Positions 56,830 to 64,000 of a stretch of DNA of 64,000 nucleotides are shown here, in pieces. The position numbers and the translations under genes are program-made. The stretch's first letter is position 1; every line of letters begins with the position of its first letter. Source of the stretch: Comamonas thiooxydans (lineage in GTDB: Bacteria; Pseudomonadota; Gammaproteobacteria; Burkholderiales; Burkholderiaceae_C). The notes under the pieces were generated by a model. That model saw only the letters and a list, made by a program, of their open reading frames with translations, was not told the origin of the DNA and ran no database searches. The DNA lies in NCBI RefSeq assembly GCF_000964545.1, contig NZ_BBVD01000002.1, positions 372,001 to 436,000 of the forward strand, given 5' to 3'.

Positions 56830-57717
56830 TCAGAACCCGGCACTCAGGCCCAGCAGCCAGCCGCTGCGTGCCAGATCACGCCATTGGCCACGACTGTTGA
56901 CGGCGCTGTAGTACCTGGCATCGGCCGAGGTACCCGCGTACGCAAGCGATGCAGTCCATGGGCCCCAGGCCCTGGATAGCGAGATGCGCCAGTCGGCATA
57001 GGAAACATCGCTGTAATTGCGCACCCAGGTATAGCCGCCATGCAGGCCCAAGGTGGCGAGATCGCCCAGCGGATGCTGATAGTTCAGATCCAGATACTGG
57101 CTGCCGCGGCTGCTGCCTGCCGGCTGCAGCGCAGTGGCGAACGCCGAGTCGGCGGTACTCTCGCCCAGGCCGAAATAAGGCGTCAGTGCCACGGACCATT
57201 TGATGCTCAGACCACCATGAGTCGCTCCCAGATAGAGCTCGGTGGTGTCAAAGCGTTTGCTGCTGCCATCGCTTGCGCCCAGGCGTGCGCCGGGATAGCG
57301 GTACTGCAAAAGCCCGGCATCCAGCAGCCAGTCAGGCACGAGCTCGCCGCGCCAGCCACCATAGATATCGTGCTCCAGCCCCTGGCCCCGGCCGTAGCTG
57401 TTGGTTGAGACATTGGACAGCGACGTGCCCAGATAGAAGCCCTTGGGCAAGGCCAGCTCCACTGCGCCCTGCACGGCCGCACCCTGCCAGGTCTGCGAGA
57501 TGCCGCGAAAGCGGTAGTCACTGATCAGGCTCAGCGAGCCGGTCAGGGAAGACCTGCTGTCGGCCTGCGCAGGAGCTGAGCTTTCAGAAACAGATTGCGC
57601 TTTTGTTTCCTCGGCAGCAGAGGGCTTCGCACAGCTCAAGGCAATCATCAGCAACGCAGAGCCGATGACCCAGGAGCGCGAGGCGTGAAATGGTTTTTGG
57701 GGATGTGAGAGACGCAT
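56830..57717 (-). CDS. TorF-family/TIGR02001 outer-membrane protein in the kdp operon
   Basis: This 295-residue protein has a signal sequence (VIGSALLMIALSCAKPSAAE) and a series of amphipathic beta strands ending in Phe (SGWLLGLSAGF), as in outer-membrane barrels. The segment LTGSLSLISDYRFRGISQTW and YLGTSLSNVSTN are typical of the TIGR02001/TorF family of putative porins. It lies between kdpB (87-base gap) and kdpD (29-base gap) on the same strand, so it is probably induced with the potassium pump and may help K+ cross the outer membrane. The function is inferred. Confidence 0.82.
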   Translation of the reverse strand: MRLSHPQKPFHASRSWVIGSALLMIALSCAKPSAAEETKAQSVSESSAPAQADSRSSLTGSLSLISDYRFRGISQTWQGAAVQGAVELALPKGFYLGTSLSNVSTNSYGRGQGLEHDIYGGWRGELVPDWLLDAGLLQYRYPGARLGASDGSSKRFDTTELYLGATHGGLSIKWSVALTPYFGLGESTADSAFATALQPAGSSRGSQYLDLNYQHPLGDLATLGLHGGYTWVRNYSDVSYADWRISLSRAWGPWTASLAYAGTSADARYYSAVNSRGQWRDLARSGWLLGLSAGF

Positions 57718-57804
57718 GATGGTGAAGCAAACAGATCAGACTTGCCGCGTCCGCAGGGAACGCGGACAAGCCCGAGAAACGAGAAAGCAAGGCCTGGATA
57801 TGAC

Positions 57805-59895
57805 TTAGACGAGGCCCAGAACGGCCAGCAGCATGTCGATGAGCTTGATGCCAACAAACGGCACGATCAGCCCGCCCAGGCCATAGATCAGCAGGTTTCG
57901 GCGCAGCAGCAGGGCCGCACCCACGGCGCGATACTGCACACCACGCAAGGCCAGCGGCACCAGGGCGATGATGATCAGTGCATTGAAGATCACGGCGCTC
58001 AGGATGGCGGAATCGGCGCTGTGCAGCTGCATCACGTTGAGCGAGGCCAGTTGCGGATAAGTGCCCACAAAGGCGGCAGGAATGATGGCGAAATACTTGG
58101 CCACATCATTGGCAATGCTGAAGGTGGTCAACGCACCGCGCGTCATCAGCATCTGCTTGCCGGTTTCCACCACCTCGATCAGCTTGGTGGGGTTGGAGTC
58201 CAGGTCCACCATATTGCCGGCCTCTTTGGCAGCCTGGGTGCCGCTGTTCATGGCCACGGCCACATCGGCCTGGGCCAGGGCAGGAGCATCGTTGGTGCCG
58301 TCCCCCGTCATGGCCACCAGGCGGCCCGCCGCCTGGTGCGAGCGGATCAGCTGCAGCTTGTCTTCGGGTCTGGCTTCGGCCAGGTAATCATCCACCCCGG
58401 CTTCGGCTGCAATGGCGGCAGCCGTCAGCGGGTTGTCGCCCGTCACCATCACCGTCTTTATGCCCATGCGGCGCAGCTCGGCAAAGCGCTCGCGCATGCC
58501 GGGCTTGACGATGTCCTTGAGTTCGATCACACCCAGAACCTTGGCGCCATCGGCCACCACCAAAGGCGTGCTGCCCTTGCGCGAGACGTTGTCCACGGAC
58601 AGTTGTACCTGAGCCGGGAAGCTGCCTCCCAGCGCCTCGACATGCCGGCGCACGGCATCGGCGGCGCCCTTGCGCAAGCTGCGCAAGCCTTGCGGGCTCT
58701 GCAGATCCACCCCGCTCATACGCGTCTGAGCGGTAAAGGGTACGAACTCGCCCGGAAAATCCGCACTGCTGCGATCAGGCAAGCCATGGCGCTCCCTGGC
58801 CAGAGCCACCACGCTGCGGCCTTCAGGTGTCTCATCTGCCAGAGACGAGAGCTGTGCGGCTTCGGCCAGCTGCGCGGCGCTCGTTCCGGGGGCCGGCAGA
58901 AACTCGCAGGCCTGGCGGTTGCCCAGGGTGATGGTGCCGGTCTTGTCCAGCAGAAGCACGTCCACATCGCCGGCAGCCTCAACGGCCCGGCCCGAAGTCG
59001 CAATGACATTGGCCTGCATCATGCGGCTCATGCCGGCCACACCGATGGCCGACAGCAGGCCGCCAATCGTGGTCGGAATCAGGCAGACCAGCAGCGCAAT
59101 CAGCACGGCAATGCCGACCACCGAGCCCGTTCCGGCCTGTGACACCGCAAAGGCCGAGAAGGGCCACAGCGTGACGATGACCAGCAAAAAGACCAGCGTC
59201 AGCCCCACGAGCAAGATCGTCAAAGCCATCTCGTTGGGAGTCTTCTGGCGCTTGGCCGACTCGACCATGGAGATCATGCGATCCAGAAACGACTCGCCGG
59301 GGTTGACCGTGACTTCCACCACCAGCCAGTCCGACAGCACGCGCGTGCCGCCGGTCACCGACGAGAAGTCGCCTCCGGCCTCGCGGATCACGGGTGCTGA
59401 TTCGCCGGTGATCGCGCTTTCGTCCACCGAAGCAACGCCTTCTATCACCGTGCCGTCAAGCGCAATCGTGTCGCCGGCTTCCACGAAGATGACCACGCCC
59501 TTGCGCAGTTCGCTGGCGCGCATGGGAATCCATGAGCTGCCGAAATGCGGTTGCTGCAGCAGCTTGGCCACCGTATCACGCTTCATGCCGCGCAGGCTGG
59601 CGGCCTGGGCGCGGCTGCGACCCTCGGCCAATGCTTCGGCAAAGTTGGCAAACAGCACGGTGAACCACAGCCACAGCGCAATCGCCAGGACAAAGCCGCT
59701 GTTCTCGCTGCCCGGCTCCATCAGGCTCTGCCACCACAACAGAGTGCTCAGGATCGCACCCAGATACACCACAAACATCACTGGGTTGGCCCACTGCGTA
59801 CGCGGCGAGAGTTTGCGCACCGCATCCCACAGAGCCGATTTCGCCAGCTTGGCATCAAGCAGGCTGCGACCTGCCGTCATTTTCTTGGTGCTCAT
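57805..59895 (-). CDS. kdpB: Potassium-transporting ATPase ATP-binding subunit KdpB
   Basis: This 696-residue P-type ATPase subunit has actuator [17 protein letters not shown], phosphorylation site [16 protein letters not shown] (Asp near 317) and hinge [20 protein letters not shown]. It powers high-affinity K+ uptake with KdpA, KdpC and KdpF. It follows kdpC by only 3 bases, so here the order is A-C-B instead of the common A-B-C. Confidence 0.97.
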   Translation of the reverse strand: MSTKKMTAGRSLLDAKLAKSALWDAVRKLSPRTQWANPVMFVVYLGAILSTLLWWQSLMEPGSENSGFVLAIALWLWFTVLFANFAEALAEGRSRAQAASLRGMKRDTVAKLLQQPHFGSSWIPMRASELRKGVVIFVEAGDTIALDGTVIEGVASVDESAITGESAPVIREAGGDFSSVTGGTRVLSDWLVVEVTVNPGESFLDRMISMVESAKRQKTPNEMALTILLVGLTLVFLLVIVTLWPFSAFAVSQAGTGSVVGIAVLIALLVCLIPTTIGGLLSAIGVAGMSRMMQANVIATSGRAVEAAGDVDVLLLDKTGTITLGNRQACEFLPAPGTSAAQLAEAAQLSSLADETPEGRSVVALARERHGLPDRSSADFPGEFVPFTAQTRMSGVDLQSPQGLRSLRKGAADAVRRHVEALGGSFPAQVQLSVDNVSRKGSTPLVVADGAKVLGVIELKDIVKPGMRERFAELRRMGIKTVMVTGDNPLTAAAIAAEAGVDDYLAEARPEDKLQLIRSHQAAGRLVAMTGDGTNDAPALAQADVAVAMNSGTQAAKEAGNMVDLDSNPTKLIEVVETGKQMLMTRGALTTFSIANDVAKYFAIIPAAFVGTYPQLASLNVMQLHSADSAILSAVIFNALIIIALVPLALRGVQYRAVGAALLLRRNLLIYGLGGLIVPFVGIKLIDMLLAVLGLV

Positions 59896-59898
59896 GGT

Positions 59899-60612
59899 TT
59901 ACTCCTTCACTGCGCTGGTGGCGGGCTGCAAGGCGTCCAGCGCCAGATTGAGCTGCAGCACATTCACGCGCGGCTCGCCCAGCAAGCCCAGCGTGCGCTG
60001 CTCTGTTTTCTGCGCCAGCAATGGCTGCACCTGGTCTGGCGAGAGCCCTCGCGCCCTCGCCACACGCGGCAGTTGCAGCAGTGCATTGGCCATAGAGATA
60101 TGCGGGTCCAGGCCCGATGCCGACGCAGTGACCGCATCCACCGGCACCGCCAGGTCTGCGGCCAGACCGTTATCGGCGCGGTACTGTGCGACACGCTGCG
60201 CCACGGCTTCGGACAAGTCCTTGTGCGTGGCCCCCTGGTTGCTGGCACCGGACAGGCCGGCGTTGTAGGGAGCCGCAATATTTGCCCCCTCCTGACTCGG
60301 ATCGGGAGCGACTGTGGCGCTGGGACGGCCATGGAAGTACTGCGGCCCGGTGAATTGCTGACCGATCAGGGCCGAGCCCACGATCCGGCCCTGGCGTTCG
60401 ATCAGGCTGCCATTGGCTGCATGCGGGAACAGTGCCTGCGCCACACCCGTGGTCAGCAAGGGATAGGCAATGCCGGAGACCGCCATCACCAGCAGGGCGG
60501 CGCGCACGCTGGAGCCCAGCAGATGTGGCCAGGAGGCGGATTGCGCCTCGGGCTGCGCTTGTGCATGGCTTGGTAGCACTGAAGCGCAAAGAGTTTGAGT
60601 CGATGTTTTCAT
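59899..60612 (-). CDS. kdpC: Potassium-transporting ATPase subunit KdpC
   Basis: This 237-residue subunit has one membrane helix (VRAALLVMAVSGIAYPLLTT) and the periplasmic KdpC domain with GSALIGQQFTGPQYFHGRPS, VDAVTASASGLDPHISMANA and LGLLGEPRVNVLQLNLALD. The N-terminus is about 25 residues longer than usual, and AGGGAG six bases before ATG 60612 supports that start. It stands between kdpA and kdpB, an unusual order. Confidence 0.96.
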   Translation of the reverse strand: MKTSTQTLCASVLPSHAQAQPEAQSASWPHLLGSSVRAALLVMAVSGIAYPLLTTGVAQALFPHAANGSLIERQGRIVGSALIGQQFTGPQYFHGRPSATVAPDPSQEGANIAAPYNAGLSGASNQGATHKDLSEAVAQRVAQYRADNGLAADLAVPVDAVTASASGLDPHISMANALLQLPRVARARGLSPDQVQPLLAQKTEQRTLGLLGEPRVNVLQLNLALDALQPATSAVKE

Positions 60613-60677
60613 GATTTGCTCCCTGGTCTGCAGCCGTGCATGGACTGCAGACCATTGGCATCAATTGGAAGAAGGCG

Positions 60678-62384
60678 TCAGGCGTACAGCTGAGCCACAA
60701 GCATTTGCAGGTGCTCGATCACGGGCCCCAGAGCCAGCGCCGGCAAAAAGGTCAACCCACCCACCACCAGCACCACAAACACCAGCAGGCCCATGAACAA
60801 CGGCGTGGCCGTGGGGAAAGTGCCCGGACCCGGAGGCACGGTGGCCTTGGCGGCCAGGCTGCCAGCCACGGCCAGCATGGGCACAAGCGTCAGAAAGCGC
60901 CCCGCCAGCATGGCCAGGCCCGTGGTGGTGTTGAAGAAGGGCGTGTTGGCATTCAGCCCTGCAAAAGCCGAGCCGTTGTTGGCCGTCGCCGAGGCATAGG
61001 CGTAGAGAATCTCCGAGAAGCCATGCGGGCCGCGGTTGTTGAGACTGGCTGCGGCATCCGGCCAGAGCGCGGCCAGCGCCGTGAAGCCCAGAATGCAGGC
61101 CGGCGGCACCAGCACCGCCAGCATGACCAGCTTGATCTCGCGCACCTCGATTTTCTTGCCCAGGAATTCTGGGGTACGACCAATCATCATGCCGGCCAGA
61201 AACACCGTGAGGATGGCGTACTGAATCAGGTTGATCAGTCCCACGCCGTCGCCGCCGAAGACGCAGTTGAGCATCATCTGCGCCAGCGGCGTGATGCCGC
61301 CCAGCGGCGTCAGCGAATCATGCATGGCGTTGACCGAGCCCGTGGTGGCCGCGGTGGTGGTAGCCACGAACAAGGCCGTATCGGCAATGCCGAAGCGCAG
61401 CTCCTTGCCCTCCATATTGCCGCCGCTCTGGCTCAGGCTGTATTGCTGATCGGCTCCGGCGCGCGCCAGCAACTGGCTGCCGTTTTGCTCGGCCACAAAC
61501 ACCAGGCTCAGAAAGCCGACGAACATCACCATGCAGGCAGCAAACAGCACCCAGCCCTGCTTGCGCCGCAGCAGCATGGAGCCGAAGGCGTAGGTCATGC
61601 CGGCCGGGATCAGCAGCATCGAGAGGATGTGCAGCAGGTTGGTCAGCGGCGTCGGGTTCTCAAAGGGGTGGGCTGCATTCATGCCGAAGAAGCCGCCGCC
61701 ATTCGTGCCCAGATGCTTGATGCTCTCCAGGCTGGCCACCGGCCCCATCAGCAGCTGCTGACGGCCACCTTCGAGCGTCGTCGCCACCGCGTCGGTGTGC
61801 AGAGTCTGCGGAATGCCCTGCCAGACATAGACCAGGGCCATGATGAAGGACAGCGGCAGCAGCACGCGCCAGAACACGCGCACGAAGTCGACCCAGAAGT
61901 TGCCGACATCCCTGCTACTGGATCGCGCCAGGCCGCGCACAAAGCCGGCACCGGCCGCGACCCCCGTGGTGGCACCGGCAAACATCAGGAAGGTGATGAC
62001 CACCATCTGCGTCGCATTGCTCAGACTGTTCTCACCCGCGTAGGCCTGCCAGTTGGTATTGGTGATGAAGGAGGCAGCGGTGTTGAAGGCCAGGTCGGGC
62101 GCCTGCGCCGCGATCTCCAGCGGGTTCAGCGGCAGTGCGCCCTGCAGACGCAGCAGCAGATAACCCAGCAGCATCATCAGCGCATTGCTCAGCACCATAG
62201 CGGCGCCATAGCGCTGCCAGCCCATGCGCTCCTGCGGGTTCACGCCCATGACCCGGTAGCTCAGGCGCTCCAGCCAGCCATGACGCTCGCTGGTAAAGCA
62301 GCGTGCCAGCCATTGGCCCATGGGAATCGTCAGCAAGGTTGCCGCAATCAGCACGGCGGCAAATTCCATCCAGGGTAACCACAT
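60678..62384 (-). CDS. kdpA: Potassium-transporting ATPase subunit KdpA
   Basis: This 568-residue K+-channel-like subunit has about ten helices and selectivity-filter-like loops [39 protein letters not shown] and the region [11 protein letters not shown]. Further family stretches are [20 protein letters not shown] and [20 protein letters not shown]. It follows two micropeptide genes, kdpF and a second ORF 12 bases upstream. Confidence 0.97.
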   Translation of the reverse strand: MWLPWMEFAAVLIAATLLTIPMGQWLARCFTSERHGWLERLSYRVMGVNPQERMGWQRYGAAMVLSNALMMLLGYLLLRLQGALPLNPLEIAAQAPDLAFNTAASFITNTNWQAYAGENSLSNATQMVVITFLMFAGATTGVAAGAGFVRGLARSSSRDVGNFWVDFVRVFWRVLLPLSFIMALVYVWQGIPQTLHTDAVATTLEGGRQQLLMGPVASLESIKHLGTNGGGFFGMNAAHPFENPTPLTNLLHILSMLLIPAGMTYAFGSMLLRRKQGWVLFAACMVMFVGFLSLVFVAEQNGSQLLARAGADQQYSLSQSGGNMEGKELRFGIADTALFVATTTAATTGSVNAMHDSLTPLGGITPLAQMMLNCVFGGDGVGLINLIQYAILTVFLAGMMIGRTPEFLGKKIEVREIKLVMLAVLVPPACILGFTALAALWPDAAASLNNRGPHGFSEILYAYASATANNGSAFAGLNANTPFFNTTTGLAMLAGRFLTLVPMLAVAGSLAAKATVPPGPGTFPTATPLFMGLLVFVVLVVGGLTFLPALALGPVIEHLQMLVAQLYA

Positions 62385-62396
62385 GATCCACCCCTT

Positions 62397-62489
62397 TCAG
62401 AGACGCGCCAGGGCGCGCACAAAGCCCAGCAGTCCGACAAAGCAGACCACAGTCAGGCTCACAAAAATCAGGTCTTGCAGCACTTGCAT
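62397..62489 (-). CDS. 30-residue membrane micropeptide in the kdp operon
   Basis: This ORF of 30 codons begins MQVLQDLIFVSLTVVCFVG and ends VRALARL: one hydrophobic helix with a short basic C-terminus. AAGGGG five bases before the ATG is a good ribosome binding site. It lies 10 bases after the kdpF stop and 12 bases before kdpA. It does not carry the LLRPE ending of KdpF. Similar tiny one-helix ORFs are found next to kdpF in other genomes and are often left unannotated. It may stabilise the Kdp complex. Confidence 0.7.
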   Translation of the reverse strand: MQVLQDLIFVSLTVVCFVGLLGFVRALARL

Positions 62490-62499
62490 GGCGGCCCCT

Positions 62500-62595
62500 T
62501 CAGAATTTCTCGGGGCGCAGCAGCGCATAGCCCAAATAGGCAAACAGCCCCAGCGCCGTCAGGGCGGCCAGGGCTTCAATCCAGGTGATGGTCAT
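62500..62595 (-). CDS. kdpF: KdpF, small stabilising subunit of the Kdp ATPase
   Basis: This 31-residue single-helix peptide begins MTITWIEALAALTALGLFAY and ends YALLRPEKF, the typical KdpF ending. GGAGG seven bases before the ATG is a strong ribosome binding site. It is the first gene of the kdp operon; KdpF stabilises the KdpABC complex in the inner membrane. Confidence 0.88.
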   Translation of the reverse strand: MTITWIEALAALTALGLFAYLGYALLRPEKF

Positions 62596-62690
62596 TTCAT
62601 TCCTCCCGCAAGCCGTTCACGCGGCTTGATTGCGATGGAGGAACTGTAGGAATTCGCCCGTCAAGAACGGGTAGAGATTGGCCTTGCCGA

Positions 62691-62707
62691 TATCAAGACG
62701 GCATCAA
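62691..62707 (-). promoter_or_regulatory. Direct repeat upstream of kdpF, candidate KdpE site
   Basis: On the minus strand TTGATG-CCGTC-TTGATA is a direct repeat with 6-bp half-sites and a 5-bp gap, the spacing used by OmpR/KdpE-type regulators. It lies about 100 bases before kdpF and overlaps the end of the MFS gene. Confidence 0.5.
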
Positions 62708-63978
62708 GAAGCGGCTCGATTCGCGGCCGCAACCCCGGCCAGCCACTGAACGCGCAAGGCCAGCACGATGACCAGCGCCAGCACAGCCAAGGCCACGGAG
62801 CCGACGCCCGTCCAGCCCCAGCGCGACCAGAACCAGCCCGCCCCGGCCCCCAGCACGCTGGAGCCCATGTAATAGCCCCAGAGGTATAGCGACGATGCGT
62901 GCCCCTTGGACTGCGTGGCCAGCCGCCCCACCCAGCCGCTGGCCACCGAATGCGCGATGAAGAACCCTGCCGTCAGCAGGACGATGCCGGCCACGATGAC
63001 GGCCAGCGGCTGCAACAGGGTCAGCACCACGCCTGCGGCCATCAGCAAAGTGCCAGCGACCAGCACCGGGCCGCGGCCCAGCCTGTCGGCCAGCCCCCCG
63101 GCAATCGGCGACGCCGCCGTGCCCAGCAGATAGGCGTAGAAGATATGGCTGATCTGCAACTGGCTCAGACCATAGGGCGATGCGCTGAGCAGAAAGCCGG
63201 CATAGTTGTAGATGCTGACAAACACGCCCATCAGGCCGAAGGCGATCAAAAACAGCAGCGGCAGGCCCGGGTGGCGCAGATGCCGGCCCCAGGCCTGCAG
63301 GTGATACCGGGCACCCAGCCCGGTCTTCTTGATGAAGTTGCGCGAGTTGGGTAGCAGCCAGACAAAGCCAAGGGCGGCCAGCAGGTCAAGCACCGACAGT
63401 GCAGCCATGGCGTGGCGCCAGCCCCAGAACTCGGTCATCGCACTCATGCCGACCCGGCCCAGCATGCCGCCCAGCGCCGTGCCGCCCACGTACAGGCCCA
63501 TGGCAAAGCCCAGGCCGGGCGGGTCGATCTCCTCGGACAGATAGGCCATGGCCACGGCAGGCACGCCGCCCAGCAGCAAGCCTTCCAGCGCGCGTGCGGC
63601 CAGCAGCGCATGCCACTGCGGCATGAACGAAGCCAGCAGATTGCACAGCGCCGCCAGGGCCATGGAGATGAACATCAGCTTGCGCCGCCCCAGCCCCTCG
63701 GACAAGGCCCCCGCCAGCACGATGGAGCCGGCCAGGCAGGCCGTGGATACCGACAGCGCCAGCGCGCTCTGGGCCGGACTGACGGCAAAGCTGTGGGCCA
63801 GCTCGGGCAGCAGCGGCTGCACGCAGTACAGCAAGGAGAAGGTGGCAAACCCCGCCAGGAACAGCGCCACGCTGACCCGCCGGTACTCGGGCGTGCCGCG
63901 CTTGATCCATACCGGGGCGGCAGAGGCTGGAGGCTGGATGGGCAAGGAGGTGTTCACATCCTGCGGGGCGCTGTTCAT
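62704..63978 (-). CDS. MFS transporter (YnfM-like)
   Basis: This 424-residue major facilitator has 12 predicted helices, the motifs LFLAGFATFSLLYCVQPLLP, GALSEGLGRRKLMFISMALA and AGGLADRLGRGPVLVAGTLL, and a repeated-domain layout. ATG 63978 is the most likely start, though no clear Shine-Dalgarno is seen; a TTG three codons upstream is possible. Related proteins export sugars, amino acids or drugs; the substrate is unknown. Confidence 0.9.
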   Translation of the reverse strand: MNSAPQDVNTSLPIQPPASAAPVWIKRGTPEYRRVSVALFLAGFATFSLLYCVQPLLPELAHSFAVSPAQSALALSVSTACLAGSIVLAGALSEGLGRRKLMFISMALAALCNLLASFMPQWHALLAARALEGLLLGGVPAVAMAYLSEEIDPPGLGFAMGLYVGGTALGGMLGRVGMSAMTEFWGWRHAMAALSVLDLLAALGFVWLLPNSRNFIKKTGLGARYHLQAWGRHLRHPGLPLLFLIAFGLMGVFVSIYNYAGFLLSASPYGLSQLQISHIFYAYLLGTAASPIAGGLADRLGRGPVLVAGTLLMAAGVVLTLLQPLAVIVAGIVLLTAGFFIAHSVASGWVGRLATQSKGHASSLYLWGYYMGSSVLGAGAGWFWSRWGWTGVGSVALAVLALVIVLALRVQWLAGVAAANRAAS

Positions 63979-64000
63979 GAGGGGCAAATAAGGACCGGAG

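Overview
The window is about 64 kb of high-GC DNA with closely packed genes and no rRNA, tRNA, CRISPR array, insertion sequence or prophage that I can see. The gene set points to Burkholderiales, family Comamonadaceae, most likely Comamonas or a close relative. The indications are an rplM-rpsI / erpA / anmK / M23 / tyrS neighbourhood, a SAH riboswitch in front of ahcY-tlyA-metF, a TRAP transporter, an E. coli-like stand-alone riboflavin synthase, and short palindromic repeats with AGCT...GCGC ends. The genus is an inference.

Layout. 1-5.5 kb: a cut-off LysR regulator diverges from a two-gene operon (2-oxoadipate dioxygenase/decarboxylase HglS plus a PLP aminotransferase) that fits the last steps of lysine catabolism. 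A beta-helical repeat protein of unknown function and a riboflavin synthase follow. 5.5-8.1 kb: a copper-exporting P-type ATPase with a MerR/CueR-type promoter. 8.1-11.7 kb: an uncharacterised cluster (2-hydroxyacid dehydrogenase, class II aldolase, TauD-like dioxygenase) with a divergent TetR regulator. 11.7-22.2 kb: a 5-oxoproline (pyroglutamate) module. It has a six-gene operon (DUF969, DUF979, pcp, pxpA, fused pxpBC, biotin carboxylase-BCCP), a divergent GntR regulator and a TRAP transporter, and TTGTT-AACAA palindromes lie in front of both sides.

22.2-31.2 kb: glmS, an Lrp regulator, a MASE2-GGDEF diguanylate cyclase, a histidine kinase translationally coupled to glmU, a LysR regulator and tyrS. 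31.3-34.0 kb and 45.8-47.2 kb: an M23 peptidase and anmK, then erpA, rpsI and rplM. These genes are usually close together in beta-proteobacteria but are separated here by about 11.7 kb of accessory genes: an SsuABC-like transporter with an FMN monooxygenase, a purine permease with xdhAB, and a DHA2 efflux pump. 47.5-53.4 kb: rlmJ, an RlpA-like lipoprotein, and the SAH-riboswitch operon ahcY-tlyA-metF with an unusually long TlyA. 53.4-62.6 kb: a complete potassium operon in the unusual order kdpF, a second micropeptide, kdpA, kdpC, kdpB, an outer-membrane protein, kdpD, kdpE. The window ends in an MFS transporter.

Two dispersed repeat families stand out. One is an 80-82 bp double palindrome present four times; one copy lies in frame inside pxpBC. 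The other is a GC-rich hairpin repeat of about 55 bp, present twice in opposite orientation. In the ahcY-tlyA gap both families sit side by side.
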